Below are positions 37,701-44,903 of a stretch of DNA of 64,000 nt, in pieces. The DNA is taken from NCBI GenBank assembly GCA_016930015.1, contig JAFGHR010000010.1, forward strand, positions 17,137 through 81,136, in the 5' to 3' direction. Positions within the stretch are counted from its first letter, which is position 1, and each line of letters starts with the position of its first letter. Below the pieces are notes generated by a model. The model had not been told where the DNA came from and ran no database searches. It was given only the letters and a program-made list of their open reading frames with translations. The stretch comes from Anaerolineae bacterium (GTDB taxonomy: Bacteria; Chloroflexota; Anaerolineae; Aggregatilineales; Aggregatilineaceae). Made by a program: the position numbers and the translations under genes.

Positions 37701-38346
37701 AGTCAGCACGCTGCTGAAATACTACGAGCGTTTTGCCGAAGACGAGCGCCGCGACATGTTGGGCGAGATTCAACAGCAGGCGTATGTGCTCCGTGAGTTG
37801 ATTGAGGACATTTTGGAACTGTCGCGGTTTGACGCCAAACGCGCGCTGCCGCACAAAGACTGGTTTGATCTGGCCGAACAATGTCGTGAGCAGGTGTTCT
37901 CGATGCGGCCCGTGATCAGTGAAAAACAGCTTGAAATTGAGCTGAAAATCCCTACCGAAGCGTGCATGATTCGCGGCGATGCGCAGCAGTTGGCGCGCGC
38001 GTATAATAACCTGTTGAGCAACGCGATCAAGTACACACCACAAGGTGGTCGGATTGCCGTACACCTGACACGGGTGGATGATGAGTATCACCTGGAAGTG
38101 ATCGATACCGGCATTGGCATCAGGCCGGACGAACAGGTTTACGTGTTCGACCGTTTTTTCCGCTCTGAAACCGCGTCGCAGATCGCGTCCGGCACAGGGT
38201 TGGGGTTGTCGATTACCAAAGAGATTGTTGATCTCCACCGGGGCCGGATCGACGTACACAGCACGCCTGACCAGGGCAGCACATTTATCATGATTCTGCC
38301 CGTGAATGATACGCGTGGCCCAGAGCGCATCGTCACCACCTACTGA
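31783..38346 (+). CDS. Very large multi-PAS/GAF sensor histidine kinase
   Basis: About 2187 residues. Six N-terminal membrane helices (residues about 40-187) precede seven PAS-like domains starting near residues 200, 327, 450, 568, 729, 854 and 973. Four GAF-like domains follow, near 1110, 1285, 1456 and 1633, then an eighth PAS near 1786, a HisKA domain with phospho-accepting His1961 (SHELRTPLSAV) and a HATPase with N-box NNLLSNAIKY and G-boxes DTGIGI and GTGLGLS. The last PAS holds a four-cysteine insert, C1875-x4-C-x11-C-x14-C1907, a possible metal or redox site. No response regulator adjoins it. GTG at 31783 (after GAAGGG) is preferred to TTG at 31768. Confidence 0.9.
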   Translation: MNNKSEPAHRFWVTVRRLWDRLTQPSALITDHYERYQARLLSALVLLLIVISAVLVCIQYAGLPDYTAYNGSRYVLAGGMAVICVIYGVSRTRYYRYAVLLLIGLVSLAALVMMFPDDSASYPSHVIYFVIPVLLAGVWLSLRRTMVLAAVQIAVLISMVLIVPDVDLGHLWLDYVFVLLIIQIVYYRSQIEHEQQAALAESEARYRGLVDHAPLMIAIHSKGTIDYVNPYTLKLLGADDESQVIGRPVLDFVHVDDVEAVRRRIVQTQKEGLSAEPLEEKFIRLDGQIINMEVSTIPFTFKGEPALQVVARDLTRQNQAIQALLQSEQRYRYLFERSLAGIYRSTFDGQILDCNNAFARLLGYESPDDLARVGTRALYFNETDRDSLLDRLEREGSLQQCETMLKRKDGRPVWLLEEVLLLKDDGEQPIIQGMAVDITDLKTTSDTLRRSEATNRALLDAIPDLIFRFDREGTFLDVKQSAMGLLYPPYEFLGKPIHDIMPDLADETVANIQRALDTGVMQRFEYQLNVQDEVYHYEARVVASSDDDVLVIVRDETERKRSEAALLESESRYRSLFEDSPVSLWNEDFSTVKQAVDDLRASGVVDLAAYFEEHPDEVRRLAGLVKICDVNQATLDLFEYDTKAGFYERLSDVLISEVSCALFRDEVLAFASGESRFQRADIQVTPLGKKQHIVVYVSIVAGCEETWAKVLVSTVDITKRKEADEALRLSEERFRQMAETGLNGLTIIENGKTVYINDRLCEIYGYSRDELLTMPEVDLVAPEEKARFQRIRLAAQETGIEPKELEFWIVRKNGDRRCVNNRYSVTVDENDIARCYITTTDTTDRRHTEDALRQSEAQNRALLAAVPDLMFRMNREGLYLEIQAHGPPGMLYRPPEQLLGRWVNDVFEPELAEIMMTKNQQVLDAGVMQVFEYRLPVPLGLRDFEARLVVSGPDEVLWIVRDITERKQAEAAIKREQELFMAGPLVVFQGSPQNDIPRDYVSPNVSQFGYTADDFTRGRVLYCDFIHPEDTARVQAEAEVLTAASVSFYEQDYRIVTAAGAVRWVYDFTIVTRDKDGNATHYDSYILDITERKQAEDALNRRDSILKTLALITEQLLTAPDLDTILSDVLAQLTRTIGVQRTYVFENQEAAGTGWVAHCRALWSKPGFEITSAPLQGGSITHVFERWVQVLRDGRPLFSLVSDLPEAERAVLQPMAIRSIALVPIFDGGRWWGFVGFEDCEQDREWLSAEIEALRSVVGTLGTAFIRQQTEAAEREQRMLAEALRYTTAAVNSTLQLDDVLERILTGLVDVLPHDAANVMLLSGDRVRLAGTRGYADQPGGQELYGLDVSLTLVPLLEKCMHDREILIVADAHQEPEWHVEGQTTWVRAHISAPIVAEDQVIGFLNLDSTQPNIYNTKHGEWLEAFADQAAIAIHNARLYDDLARNAEELMALNRATSFLFTSLPATTELPDLCQRIAGSVVKEFEKAYCSLLLVDIKSGQLVRLGEAGEYTPPTPKKLATEGAGLVAAAVRSGQTVYAPDVAKDERYLANAPRTRSELAIPLVATEGVIGAIDLQSTELGFVSEQEQNVLEAFAERVAATIENRLLVSEIEGYTDELEQRVTERTIDLSVRNAVAETLSSSLDVNEMLGGVLQTIVEQLKVVGGAIYLLHENSHTLELAARMGVSPEALKLVTGITPDTTDLGLMQRVLGMSDDRLANGRKEAAVSAVLSVPVWRQGRMQGVITLAHDHPRLWTIEERRMLDAIGRQIAGALANARLYSETVQREAHIRAILRNVADGLLVFDQDNNLVLMNPAAEALFAFYPVTQGGAPGAAIRLWRWLQTYSDLSQDSGSTEFMLPAETVSVNMLNGVFEPCAVGGCPYGYPIVPGWPCWLTSDAASRDQIRDCSIFQRLPRHAIQAHSAKVRDMQDAEMGTVIVLHDVTYFRELDDLKGRFVSTVSHELRTPLSAVLLQVSTLLKYYERFAEDERRDMLGEIQQQAYVLRELIEDILELSRFDAKRALPHKDWFDLAEQCREQVFSMRPVISEKQLEIELKIPTEACMIRGDAQQLARAYNNLLSNAIKYTPQGGRIAVHLTRVDDEYHLEVIDTGIGIRPDEQVYVFDRFFRSETASQIASGTGLGLSITKEIVDLHRGRIDVHSTPDQGSTFIMILPVNDTRGPERIVTTY

Positions 38347-38383
38347 GTGGCTTATCAGCGCCTCAAAAACGGCGGGTTTAGCC

Positions 38384-38584
38384 CAGGGCTATCGCTTCAA
38401 ATGGATGGCTAGGGTTTGGTACAACGCCTTCCCCCTAAATCCCCCTTCCAGCCAAGCTGGACGGGGGACTTAACACCGCATGTTTCCTGAGCACACGCGC
38501 CCGCGACCGGTGTTTTGGCCCCGCTTTGGCTTGGTGTATAGACCGGGGAGGGGCGTTTTTGGTTTTTGAAGCGATGACCGTGCA
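38384..38584. repeat. MITE-like element, family 1 (copy D) with 9-bp target duplication
   Basis: A 201-bp element in opposite orientation to copies A and C. The left end is CAGGGCTATCGCTTCAAA, and the right end read on the other strand includes CACGGTCATCGCTTCAAA. It is flanked by GGTTTAGCC at 38375-38383 and 38585-38593, a direct 9-bp repeat fitting a target-site duplication. It separates the sensor kinase from the infC promoter. Confidence 0.85.
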
Positions 38585-38601
38585 GGTTTAGCCGAAGACG
38601 G

Positions 38602-38630
38602 TTGACGAAATGGCTGCGCTATGCTACACT
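38602..38630 (+). promoter_or_regulatory. Promoter of infC-rpmI-rplT
   Basis: TTGACG (38602-38607), a 17-bp spacer and TACACT (38625-38630). Initiation would fall near 38637, which rules out the ATG at 38621 as the infC start. Confidence 0.7.
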
Positions 38631-38656
38631 GCAAAGCCAAAATCGGAAGCAGTTTT

Positions 38657-39211
38657 GTGCGTGAGGAAGATAGAGAGGACAGGGCCATAAGCGCTGGAGA
38701 TTACCGGATTAATGACCGCATTCGCGCTCGTGAGGTTCGGCTGATTACCGACACAAACGAGAACGTTGGCGTGGTGTCGATTCAACAAGCACTGTCAATG
38801 GCTGCCGAGCGTGATCTTGATCTGGTGGAGGTTGCGCCAAACGCCAATCCACCAGTGTGTAAAATAATGGATTTTGGCAAATTCTTATACGAGCGGGCCA
38901 AAAAAGATCGAGAAGCTCGTAAACAGCAGAAGCAGATCGAGGTCAAAGAAATCCGGTTGCGGCCCAAAACCGATGACCATCACCGTCAGTTTAAGGTGCG
39001 GGATGCACGACGGTGGTTATCAGACGGGATGAAAGTAAAAGTACGTATTCGCTTCCGCGGGCGGGAGATCACCTATCCGGAGATCGCACGTACCATGTTG
39101 CGCGAGGTGGCAGAAGAATTGCAGGATGTTGCCATCGTGGAGCAGATGCCCAATATGGAAGGGCGTACCATGCTCATGGTCCTGGCTCCTGCACCAGATA
39201 AAAAGCAGTAA
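38657..39211 (+). CDS. infC: Translation initiation factor IF-3
   Basis: IF-3 binds the 30S subunit, checks initiator tRNA and start codon, and prevents premature subunit joining. The N-terminal domain starts RINDRIRAREVRLI; the linker is lysine/arginine rich; the C-terminal domain has RIRFRGREIT and ends MLMVLAPAPDKK. The start is uncertain. GTG at 38657 has GGAAG at a good distance. However, homologs begin near ISxDxxVN, and the frame has ATA at 38687 seven bases after AGGA, giving ISAGDYRIN. A non-canonical start is the usual autoregulatory feature of infC. It heads the classical infC-rpmI-rplT operon. Confidence 0.93.
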   Translation: MREEDREDRAISAGDYRINDRIRAREVRLITDTNENVGVVSIQQALSMAAERDLDLVEVAPNANPPVCKIMDFGKFLYERAKKDREARKQQKQIEVKEIRLRPKTDDHHRQFKVRDARRWLSDGMKVKVRIRFRGREITYPEIARTMLREVAEELQDVAIVEQMPNMEGRTMLMVLAPAPDKKQ

Positions 39212-39294
39212 GCGTGCGGGCTTGATTGTTCGGAAAAGTTCTATCCGCGCCGCACAATCGTGCGGTGCTCATATGTTTACAGGGAGTGCAGTTC

Positions 39295-39540
39295 GTGGCC
39301 AAAAAGCAAAAGAAGTACAAGATCAAAACCTACAAGGCCGCTGCCAAGCGTTTTCGGGTCACTGGTTCGGGCAAACTGCTGCGCAGCAAGGGTGGTAAGA
39401 GCCACCTGCGCCGCCGCCGGTCGAAGCGCGCCAAGCGCCAGCTCGCACGCATGCAGACGGTCGAAAATTCAGCAGAAGTGAAGCGCGTTCACCGCCTGGC
39501 GCCCTACCTGGGTAAATACAAACAAAATCCTCCGGCCTGA
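39295..39540 (+). CDS. rpmI: Large ribosomal subunit protein bL35
   Basis: An 81-residue, very basic protein with the L35 core KTYKAAAKRFRVTGSGK and HLRRRRSKRAKR. The start is GTG at 39295 (reading VAKKQKK), preceded by CAGGGAG. Its C-terminal part is about 15 residues longer than usual (EVKRVHRLAPYLGKYKQN). It lies between infC and rplT. Confidence 0.95.
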   Translation: MAKKQKKYKIKTYKAAAKRFRVTGSGKLLRSKGGKSHLRRRRSKRAKRQLARMQTVENSAEVKRVHRLAPYLGKYKQNPPA

Positions 39541-39572
39541 TGGTGGCCGCCGAGTTAAGGAGTTAAGCAGGG

Positions 39573-39923
39573 ATGACTCGTGTAAAAGGGGGCACCGTAA
39601 CCCGGCGCCGCCATAAGAAAACGCTCAAGATGACCAAAGGCCAGTGGGGCACCAAGCACCGGTTGTACCGGCGCGCCAACGAGGCCATGATGAAAAGCCA
39701 GTGGTATGCGTACCGTGATCGCCGCGTGCGCCGCCGCCAGATACGCCGCCTGTGGATCACACGTATTAACGCTGCCGCACGGCTTAACGGCATGTCCTAC
39801 AGCCGTTTTATGCATGCTTTGAAACAGGCTGGGATCGAGTTGGACCGTAAAGTGTTGGCCGACATCGCGGTGCGTGACAGCGCCACATTTACCGCGCTGG
39901 TTGAGCTGGTTCAACAGGCTTAG
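39573..39923 (+). CDS. rplT: Large ribosomal subunit protein bL20
   Basis: A 116-residue RNA-binding protein needed for early 50S assembly: [19 protein letters not shown] at the start, then [19 protein letters not shown] and a C-terminal globular half with [21 protein letters not shown]20 often represses its own operon by binding the leader. It is the last gene of the operon, before a terminator. Confidence 0.97.
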   Translation: MTRVKGGTVTRRRHKKTLKMTKGQWGTKHRLYRRANEAMMKSQWYAYRDRRVRRRQIRRLWITRINAAARLNGMSYSRFMHALKQAGIELDRKVLADIAVRDSATFTALVELVQQA

Positions 39924-39950
39924 CCACCGGCCTGACACATTACAGGCAGC

Positions 39951-39994
39951 AAAAACCGGGGTTCGCTATAATTAGGTGCCGCCGGTTTTTTGTT
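39951..39994 (+). terminator. Terminator of infC-rpmI-rplT
   Basis: AAAAACCGG (39951-39959) pairs with CCGGTTTTT (39982-39990), followed by further T-rich sequence. The loop contains TATAAT (39967-39972), which could serve as a -10 for the next gene. Confidence 0.7.
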
Positions 39995-40035
39995 TTACCA
40001 TCGTTCGGTGGTGAGAACTAAGGAGAGCGCCGGTC

Positions 40036-40674
40036 ATGCGGGGTTCGCGCATCGATTATCAGATGTCGGCTGAACGCACATTCATTACCTACCGTCTGCC
40101 GTTTCGAATCATAACGCCGGTGGTGTGGCTGTGGGCCGCGCTGGGCGGGGTGTCGCTTGGCGTTGGGGCAGCGATGGCGCTGCTTGTGGCCGGGCTGACC
40201 ACGGTTACTGACGACGGTCGGATCGATCTCCGCCTCGCATTGGTGGTTGTATCCGTGGTGAGTACGCTGTTGTTGTATTGGCTGGTGTATGTACGGGTGG
40301 CCAGGACACGTGTGCTGCGTGTGACGTTTCACTATGAGTGGAGCGAGTTGAGTGTACGGCTGCCTGATGCTGACCACCATCCGATCCGGTTGGCTTTCGA
40401 CAACGTGATCGAGTTTCGCCTGGCAGAACAGGCAGTTGGGCGGCGCACTGGCTGTGTCCTGCTGCTTGAAACCGACCATGACGAGCCATTGACCCTGGTG
40501 GCGCTGCCTGTGCCATGCCACGACAATCGCCATGAGCTGCCACAGTTGGCCGGGCGGTTAAATGCACGGCTCCAACGGGTTCACGGTGATACCAGCCCAG
40601 GCATACCACCGATGGAAATCGGCGGTCCGCTGCCGCCAACCTACCAACCCCTACGTCCCTATGTCCCCGATTAG
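40036..40674 (+). CDS. Membrane protein of unknown function (two helices)
   Basis: 212 residues. Two membrane helices (about residues 27-56 and 68-88) are followed by a PH-like or beta-rich cytoplasmic domain (VLRVTFHYEWSELSVRLPDADHHPIRLAFDNVIEFRL) and a proline-rich tail. The arrangement resembles small PH-domain membrane proteins, but I cannot name a family. It overlaps the following methyltransferase by 14 bases, so the two are co-translated. Confidence 0.65.
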   Translation: MRGSRIDYQMSAERTFITYRLPFRIITPVVWLWAALGGVSLGVGAAMALLVAGLTTVTDDGRIDLRLALVVVSVVSTLLLYWLVYVRVARTRVLRVTFHYEWSELSVRLPDADHHPIRLAFDNVIEFRLAEQAVGRRTGCVLLLETDHDEPLTLVALPVPCHDNRHELPQLAGRLNARLQRVHGDTSPGIPPMEIGGPLPPTYQPLRPYVPD

Positions 40675-41434
40675 CAGCCCGCATAACGACCGCGTCAAAC
40701 TGGTTCGTGCGCTCCAAAACCAGGCAAAAATGCGCCGCCACCACCGGTTAGCCGTGCTGGAAGGTGTGCGCCTGGTATGTGACGTGTGGAAAGCAGGCAC
40801 GCCGCCTGATGTCGTGTTTTACGTGCCGCAGGGGCCGGTCGAAGACGTGATCGCGGCGTTGCAGGCCGACGGTATTGTGTGCCTGGAAGTCACCGGCCAA
40901 CTGCTGCGTGACATGTCGGCCACCGAAACCCCGCCGGGGATTCTGGGCGTGTTTCCGTGGCCAGCGCTTGAGCTACCCGAAGCGCCCGATCTGATAGTTG
41001 TGGCCGACGGCTGGCGTGATCCCGGCAACCTGGGAACCCTGCTGCGCACGGCGGCGGCGGCGGGGGTTGATCTGGTCACGCTGACACCCGGCACGGTTGA
41101 TCCCTTTAACCCTAAAACGCTGCGGGCCGGGATGGGGGCGCAGTACCGTGTCCCGATCGGCGTATGGGATTGGCCTGATCTGGTCGCCCGGTATGGTGAT
41201 CGTGCGTGGTATGTGGCCGATGCGCGGGGCACAGTGTCCTATGATGGCGTGGACTGGACGCACCCATCGGTAGTCGTGATCGGCGGTGAGGCGCACGGCG
41301 CCGGATCGGACGTGCAGCGCGTGCCGCATACGGCTGTCCGGATTCCGATGGTGTCAGGTGTCGAGTCGTTGAACGCGGCGGTTGCAGCCAGCCTGGTCAT
41401 TTATGCGGCGCGACGGCATACGCTGGCCCCATGA
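40661..41434 (+). CDS. SpoU/TrmH-family RNA 2'-O-methyltransferase
   Basis: A 257-residue SPOUT methylase. The N-terminal substrate-binding part begins ISSPHNDRVKLVRALQ. The three SpoU motifs are NLGTLLRTAAAAGVD, VVIGGEAHG and IPMVSGVESLNAAVAASLVIY, which form the knotted S-adenosylmethionine site. It methylates a ribose 2'-OH in rRNA or tRNA; the site is not predictable here. The ATG at 40661 lies within the end of the previous gene. Confidence 0.9.
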   Translation: MSPISSPHNDRVKLVRALQNQAKMRRHHRLAVLEGVRLVCDVWKAGTPPDVVFYVPQGPVEDVIAALQADGIVCLEVTGQLLRDMSATETPPGILGVFPWPALELPEAPDLIVVADGWRDPGNLGTLLRTAAAAGVDLVTLTPGTVDPFNPKTLRAGMGAQYRVPIGVWDWPDLVARYGDRAWYVADARGTVSYDGVDWTHPSVVVIGGEAHGAGSDVQRVPHTAVRIPMVSGVESLNAAVAASLVIYAARRHTLAP

Positions 41435-41624
41435 GAACCTCATCATAGGCCCGTGACATATCCGGGAATCACCCCGCGTTTCGCCTTGCCTCAAAAAACA
41501 GCAGTGGTTGTATTCAGTTGGGCGGTTTTGCTTTTGGGAGACACGTGTATACTAATCATGGTGGGCATGATGCCTGCCATGTCTGGGAACCCGATTGTCA
41601 ACATTACCCATAGGCAGGTCACGT

Positions 41625-42968
41625 ATGGCAAAGTCACCTTCTCCTGAATTGGTCCAGGCTTTACAGTTGGTCAAAGCTGGCAACCGGCGCGAAGCCGGTG
41701 AGGTGCTTAAGGTTTATCTGAGTCAGCATGCGCAGGATGTTGATGGCTGGTGGCTGATGGCGCATATCGTTTCCAGGCCGGATCGTGTGCAAAAATGCCT
41801 GGAACGGGTGCTGTCGCTCGATCCTAACCATGCCAAAGCGCGAAAAAAGCTGGATGAACTGCTCACACCGCCCGGTGATGAACCGGACGACGAGTTTTTT
41901 GTAGTGGCAACAGGGGCACCGAGTGCACCGCCAGCAGCGTCCAGCCCTGCAATTGTACCCTTAAGCGCGCCAGCCGGTGCGGCACCTGATGTCGAACCGT
42001 TCGATCCATCGGCAGACTATAGCAACGATGTGCCTTACGATCCGTTTGCCGGGATTGTAGATTCACCGAGCATTATTGATACGTTTGCCCAACAAAGCGG
42101 AGAAGCTCAGGCGGCGGGCACAGGCAGCCAACCCCAGTGGGGGCCGGGTTTGGGATTTATCCCGGATCACGCCGATCCACTGCGCCCGGCGCCACCCAAA
42201 CCCAAAGGCAGGGGCAGCACGCGCGCGAGCCTGAATGCCATCGCCGAAGAAGAGCCCGTCGATTACATGCACATGCTGCGCCCGGTGTTTGTCGTGGTGG
42301 GGGTGATTGTTGTCTTCATTATCGGGCTGTTCGTGGCGAATATGACGGGAGTCGTTCACCTGTGGGGACCGCTGCCCATGACTACCCTGGAATCGGATAC
42401 ATTCGAGATCGACTACCCGGTGAGTTGGGATAAACGCTGCGAGCCGGAACGGTCCGGTTACCCGGTGTGTGGTATCGCCAATCACAATGCCTATAACCAG
42501 GTCGATTGGTACGCTGGCCAGGATATCAACCTGGGCGCGCTGGTTTCTGATCTCGGTTTCGGGCTGTTGGGTGGTTATCGTAATCTTCCCGATACCCAGG
42601 TGTCGATCATTGTGATGAACGTGCCCCCCAATTCCTCGGCCTATGATGATGCAAGCTGGGCACGGACAAAAGATAAATGGCACGATGAAGGGTGGCTGTG
42701 TGACAGCATCAAAGCTACAGAAACGTACAATCGCGAGACAATGACCATCGACGGGCGCGAAGCCTGGTACTATGAATACAAGTGCGAAGACTCCGTCGAG
42801 GAGGACCAGGGCTGGCGCGGCCTGGACTATGCCTACGATATCTATATTCCGCAGGATAATGGCCTGATGTTCTGGATGACCGTGCAGGTTAGAGCCAATA
42901 TTGGCGACAAAACCTACGATGACACGATCCGGAAAATGATCAAGTCGATCAACATCACCGAAGGGTAA
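41625..42968 (+). CDS. TPR-type membrane protein of unknown function
   Basis: 447 residues. The N-terminal tetratricopeptide-like helices (ALQLVKAGNRREAGEVLKVY and CLERVLSLDPNHAKARKKL) are followed by a long Pro/Ala/Asp-rich linker. One membrane helix (about 230-250) and an extracytoplasmic C-terminal domain follow, the latter beginning FEIDYPVSWDKRCEPERSGY. The tail contains several cysteines that may form disulfides outside the cell. The function is unknown. The ATG follows AGGCAGG. Confidence 0.7.
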   Translation: MAKSPSPELVQALQLVKAGNRREAGEVLKVYLSQHAQDVDGWWLMAHIVSRPDRVQKCLERVLSLDPNHAKARKKLDELLTPPGDEPDDEFFVVATGAPSAPPAASSPAIVPLSAPAGAAPDVEPFDPSADYSNDVPYDPFAGIVDSPSIIDTFAQQSGEAQAAGTGSQPQWGPGLGFIPDHADPLRPAPPKPKGRGSTRASLNAIAEEEPVDYMHMLRPVFVVVGVIVVFIIGLFVANMTGVVHLWGPLPMTTLESDTFEIDYPVSWDKRCEPERSGYPVCGIANHNAYNQVDWYAGQDINLGALVSDLGFGLLGGYRNLPDTQVSIIVMNVPPNSSAYDDASWARTKDKWHDEGWLCDSIKATETYNRETMTIDGREAWYYEYKCEDSVEEDQGWRGLDYAYDIYIPQDNGLMFWMTVQVRANIGDKTYDDTIRKMIKSINITEG

Positions 42969-42982
42969 CAACACGCCCCGCG

Positions 42983-43852
42983 TTATCGACGGTGACGGCG
43001 GCGGCGTTCTTTGGGCGCTTCACTTTCTGGATGGCAGATCGGGCATTTGTTTGGCAGCACGATGTGGATATCGATCAACGCTTCTTCGACGCCTTCGACG
43101 GTCATGATAGTGTCGAGGGCGATTTGTTGTTCGTCGTCGTTGTGCGCGTAGCCGGTGACGATGATATACCCGTTGGGTTGGACGATGATTTCAAGGTGGT
43201 CTTCCGGAAAAACCGTGTCGTGCACCGCGTCCAAAATCGTGTTGCGCAGCGCGTCTAGCTGGCTGATGCTGTCGCCGTTATCGGCCTCGTGGTTTTCATC
43301 GGCTTCGCCTTCCCGCATGATCGGCACGCCGATATACCACGGGTAGGCGTGCTGCGACCCGCTGCCGGGAACAACGGGGTGCGCATTCGACGGGGCTTGA
43401 TGGGGGTGGGATTCGTTAAGTTCGGTTTCGGGTAGGGTTTCGACCCGGATTACCGGATAATACGGGCGTCCCACTCGCCAGGCATGAAACGCGCGCAGCA
43501 AACGGGTGAGGAACGCACGCCGGTTTTCAATTTCCCAGTAAGCGGCAGGGGTGGGGCGTCCACGGTGCCAGCCAGCCGCCAGCCGCTCGGATTGGCGTTG
43601 GCAGCGCGTGAGCGTGAGTGAGACGATCGCATCCAGCGACAGGGCATCGTCTGCTACCTGTTGGGATAGCAGCTCGGTAAGGATGTCACGTTCCAAATGT
43701 GCGTTCTGGATCATACTGTCCAGGCTGTTCGCTTCCAGTTCATTGCGGCACGATTCGCGTGCACCTTTTAACCGCGTGGTTTTATGATCAACCAGGCTGA
43801 TTTGCTCGCGTAAAAACTCGTCTGTGCGTTCGAATCGAGGTGAACCGTTCAT
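42983..43852 (-). CDS. BON-like domain protein of unknown function
   Basis: About 289 residues, no signal peptide. The N-terminal half is helical and charged. The C-terminal part (DALRNTILDAVHDTVFPEDH, then a beta-strand pair GYIIVTGYAHNDDEQQIALD) resembles a BON domain. It ends in CPICHPES and a cluster of arginines, with the CxxC perhaps binding metal. ATG 43852 is preferred because AAAGG precedes it; 43879 is an alternative. It ends 14 bases from the convergent TPR gene. Confidence 0.6.
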   Translation of the reverse strand: MNGSPRFERTDEFLREQISLVDHKTTRLKGARESCRNELEANSLDSMIQNAHLERDILTELLSQQVADDALSLDAIVSLTLTRCQRQSERLAAGWHRGRPTPAAYWEIENRRAFLTRLLRAFHAWRVGRPYYPVIRVETLPETELNESHPHQAPSNAHPVVPGSGSQHAYPWYIGVPIMREGEADENHEADNGDSISQLDALRNTILDAVHDTVFPEDHLEIIVQPNGYIIVTGYAHNDDEQQIALDTIMTVEGVEEALIDIHIVLPNKCPICHPESEAPKERRRRHRR

Positions 43853-44108
43853 TGCTGCCTTTAGTGTGTAGAGAGACATGGTGCAAAAACATAAATTGGG
43901 ATTATAACGTGGTTTGATTCCGGAGGATATAGACATTCAAGACAAAAGCAGCATGCCGGATGACACGCGTCCCCCTGTTTTTAGGGGCAGCAGCCGCACG
44001 CACTTTGACCGATAATAAGGAAACCGACACGCGAACACGCCTGACCCGGACAAAACACGATAGCCCAGATCGATCACCGGGCGTGTGGGAGTTTTGAGGA
44101 AAAAGCGT

Positions 44109-44834
44109 ATGACCGACATCACACATAACCAAATTGTATTTGACGACCGGCATATGGCGCAGGCGATTCAAGTTGCGCCGGATGTCGATCCCCGCGCCGC
44201 GTTGGATGCCCTGGACCTGCCGCCATATAACGGCGTGATTGTGATGCACGGTGGGGCCGGTAATATGACACCGGCGCAGATCGACGCGGTTCGCCGCTTT
44301 TTGACGGCGGGGTTAGCGCCGTTTGCCGAGGAGCGCCGTATCCTGGTGATCGACGGCGGCACGCGGTCGGGCGCGATGCTGGCAATGGGCGATGCCCGGC
44401 AGGCGGTCAGCGGGACGTACCCGCTGCTGGGTGTGGTCCCGCACAAGTTTGTCGGCTATCCGGGCGGCCCGGCGCTGGACAGCGGGCGTTTTCCCCTGGA
44501 CCCGTCCCACTCACATTTTTTGTTGGTGAGCGGCGACCAGTTCGGCGTGGAGTCTGAGCTGCTCGTGGGGCTGCTGCAAGCCAGCGGTAAACCGGGATTG
44601 GCGCTCGTCATCAACGGCGGGACTATCGTGCTTCAGGAAGTGCAAAAACACGCGGCGCTGGGCAACACAGTGATCACGGTGCGCGGATCAGGCCGTACCG
44701 CGGATGATCTGGCCGATCCTGGCGGTGAAGCGCGTGTTTCTCTGCTGCCGGGCGCACGCCTGGAAGTTGCTAACATGGATGCGCCGGGCGCGTTCCGCGT
44801 GATGCTGGCGCGGCTGCTGCCGGGTACGGCTTGA
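44109..44834 (+). CDS. TRPM-type SLOG (LSDAT) domain protein
   Basis: A 241-residue single-domain cytoplasmic protein. It has the Rossmann-like SLOG/LSDAT pattern: GVIVMHGGAGNM, ILVIDGGTRSGAMLAMG, then PLLGVVPHKFVGYPGG, HSHFLLVSGDQFGVESELLVG, LALVINGGTIVLQEV and VRGSGRTADDLA. This family shares the nucleotide-sensing domain of TRPM channels and is predicted to bind ADP-ribose-like or other nucleotides. It stands alone without a channel or effector partner. ATG 44109 follows GAGGA. Confidence 0.75.
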   Translation: MTDITHNQIVFDDRHMAQAIQVAPDVDPRAALDALDLPPYNGVIVMHGGAGNMTPAQIDAVRRFLTAGLAPFAEERRILVIDGGTRSGAMLAMGDARQAVSGTYPLLGVVPHKFVGYPGGPALDSGRFPLDPSHSHFLLVSGDQFGVESELLVGLLQASGKPGLALVINGGTIVLQEVQKHAALGNTVITVRGSGRTADDLADPGGEARVSLLPGARLEVANMDAPGAFRVMLARLLPGTA

Positions 44835-44903
44835 CACGATTACGCGTGAAAAAACAGGGACGCCGTCCCTACCGGTGTAGGTGTCCGGCAATCACACGTG
44901 ATG

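Noticed and set aside
44840..44903. A further mobile element at the hairpin between the SLOG and GNAT genes
   Set aside because: The hairpin AGGGAC/GTCCCT is short, the possible ends are weak, and no second copy occurs in the window.
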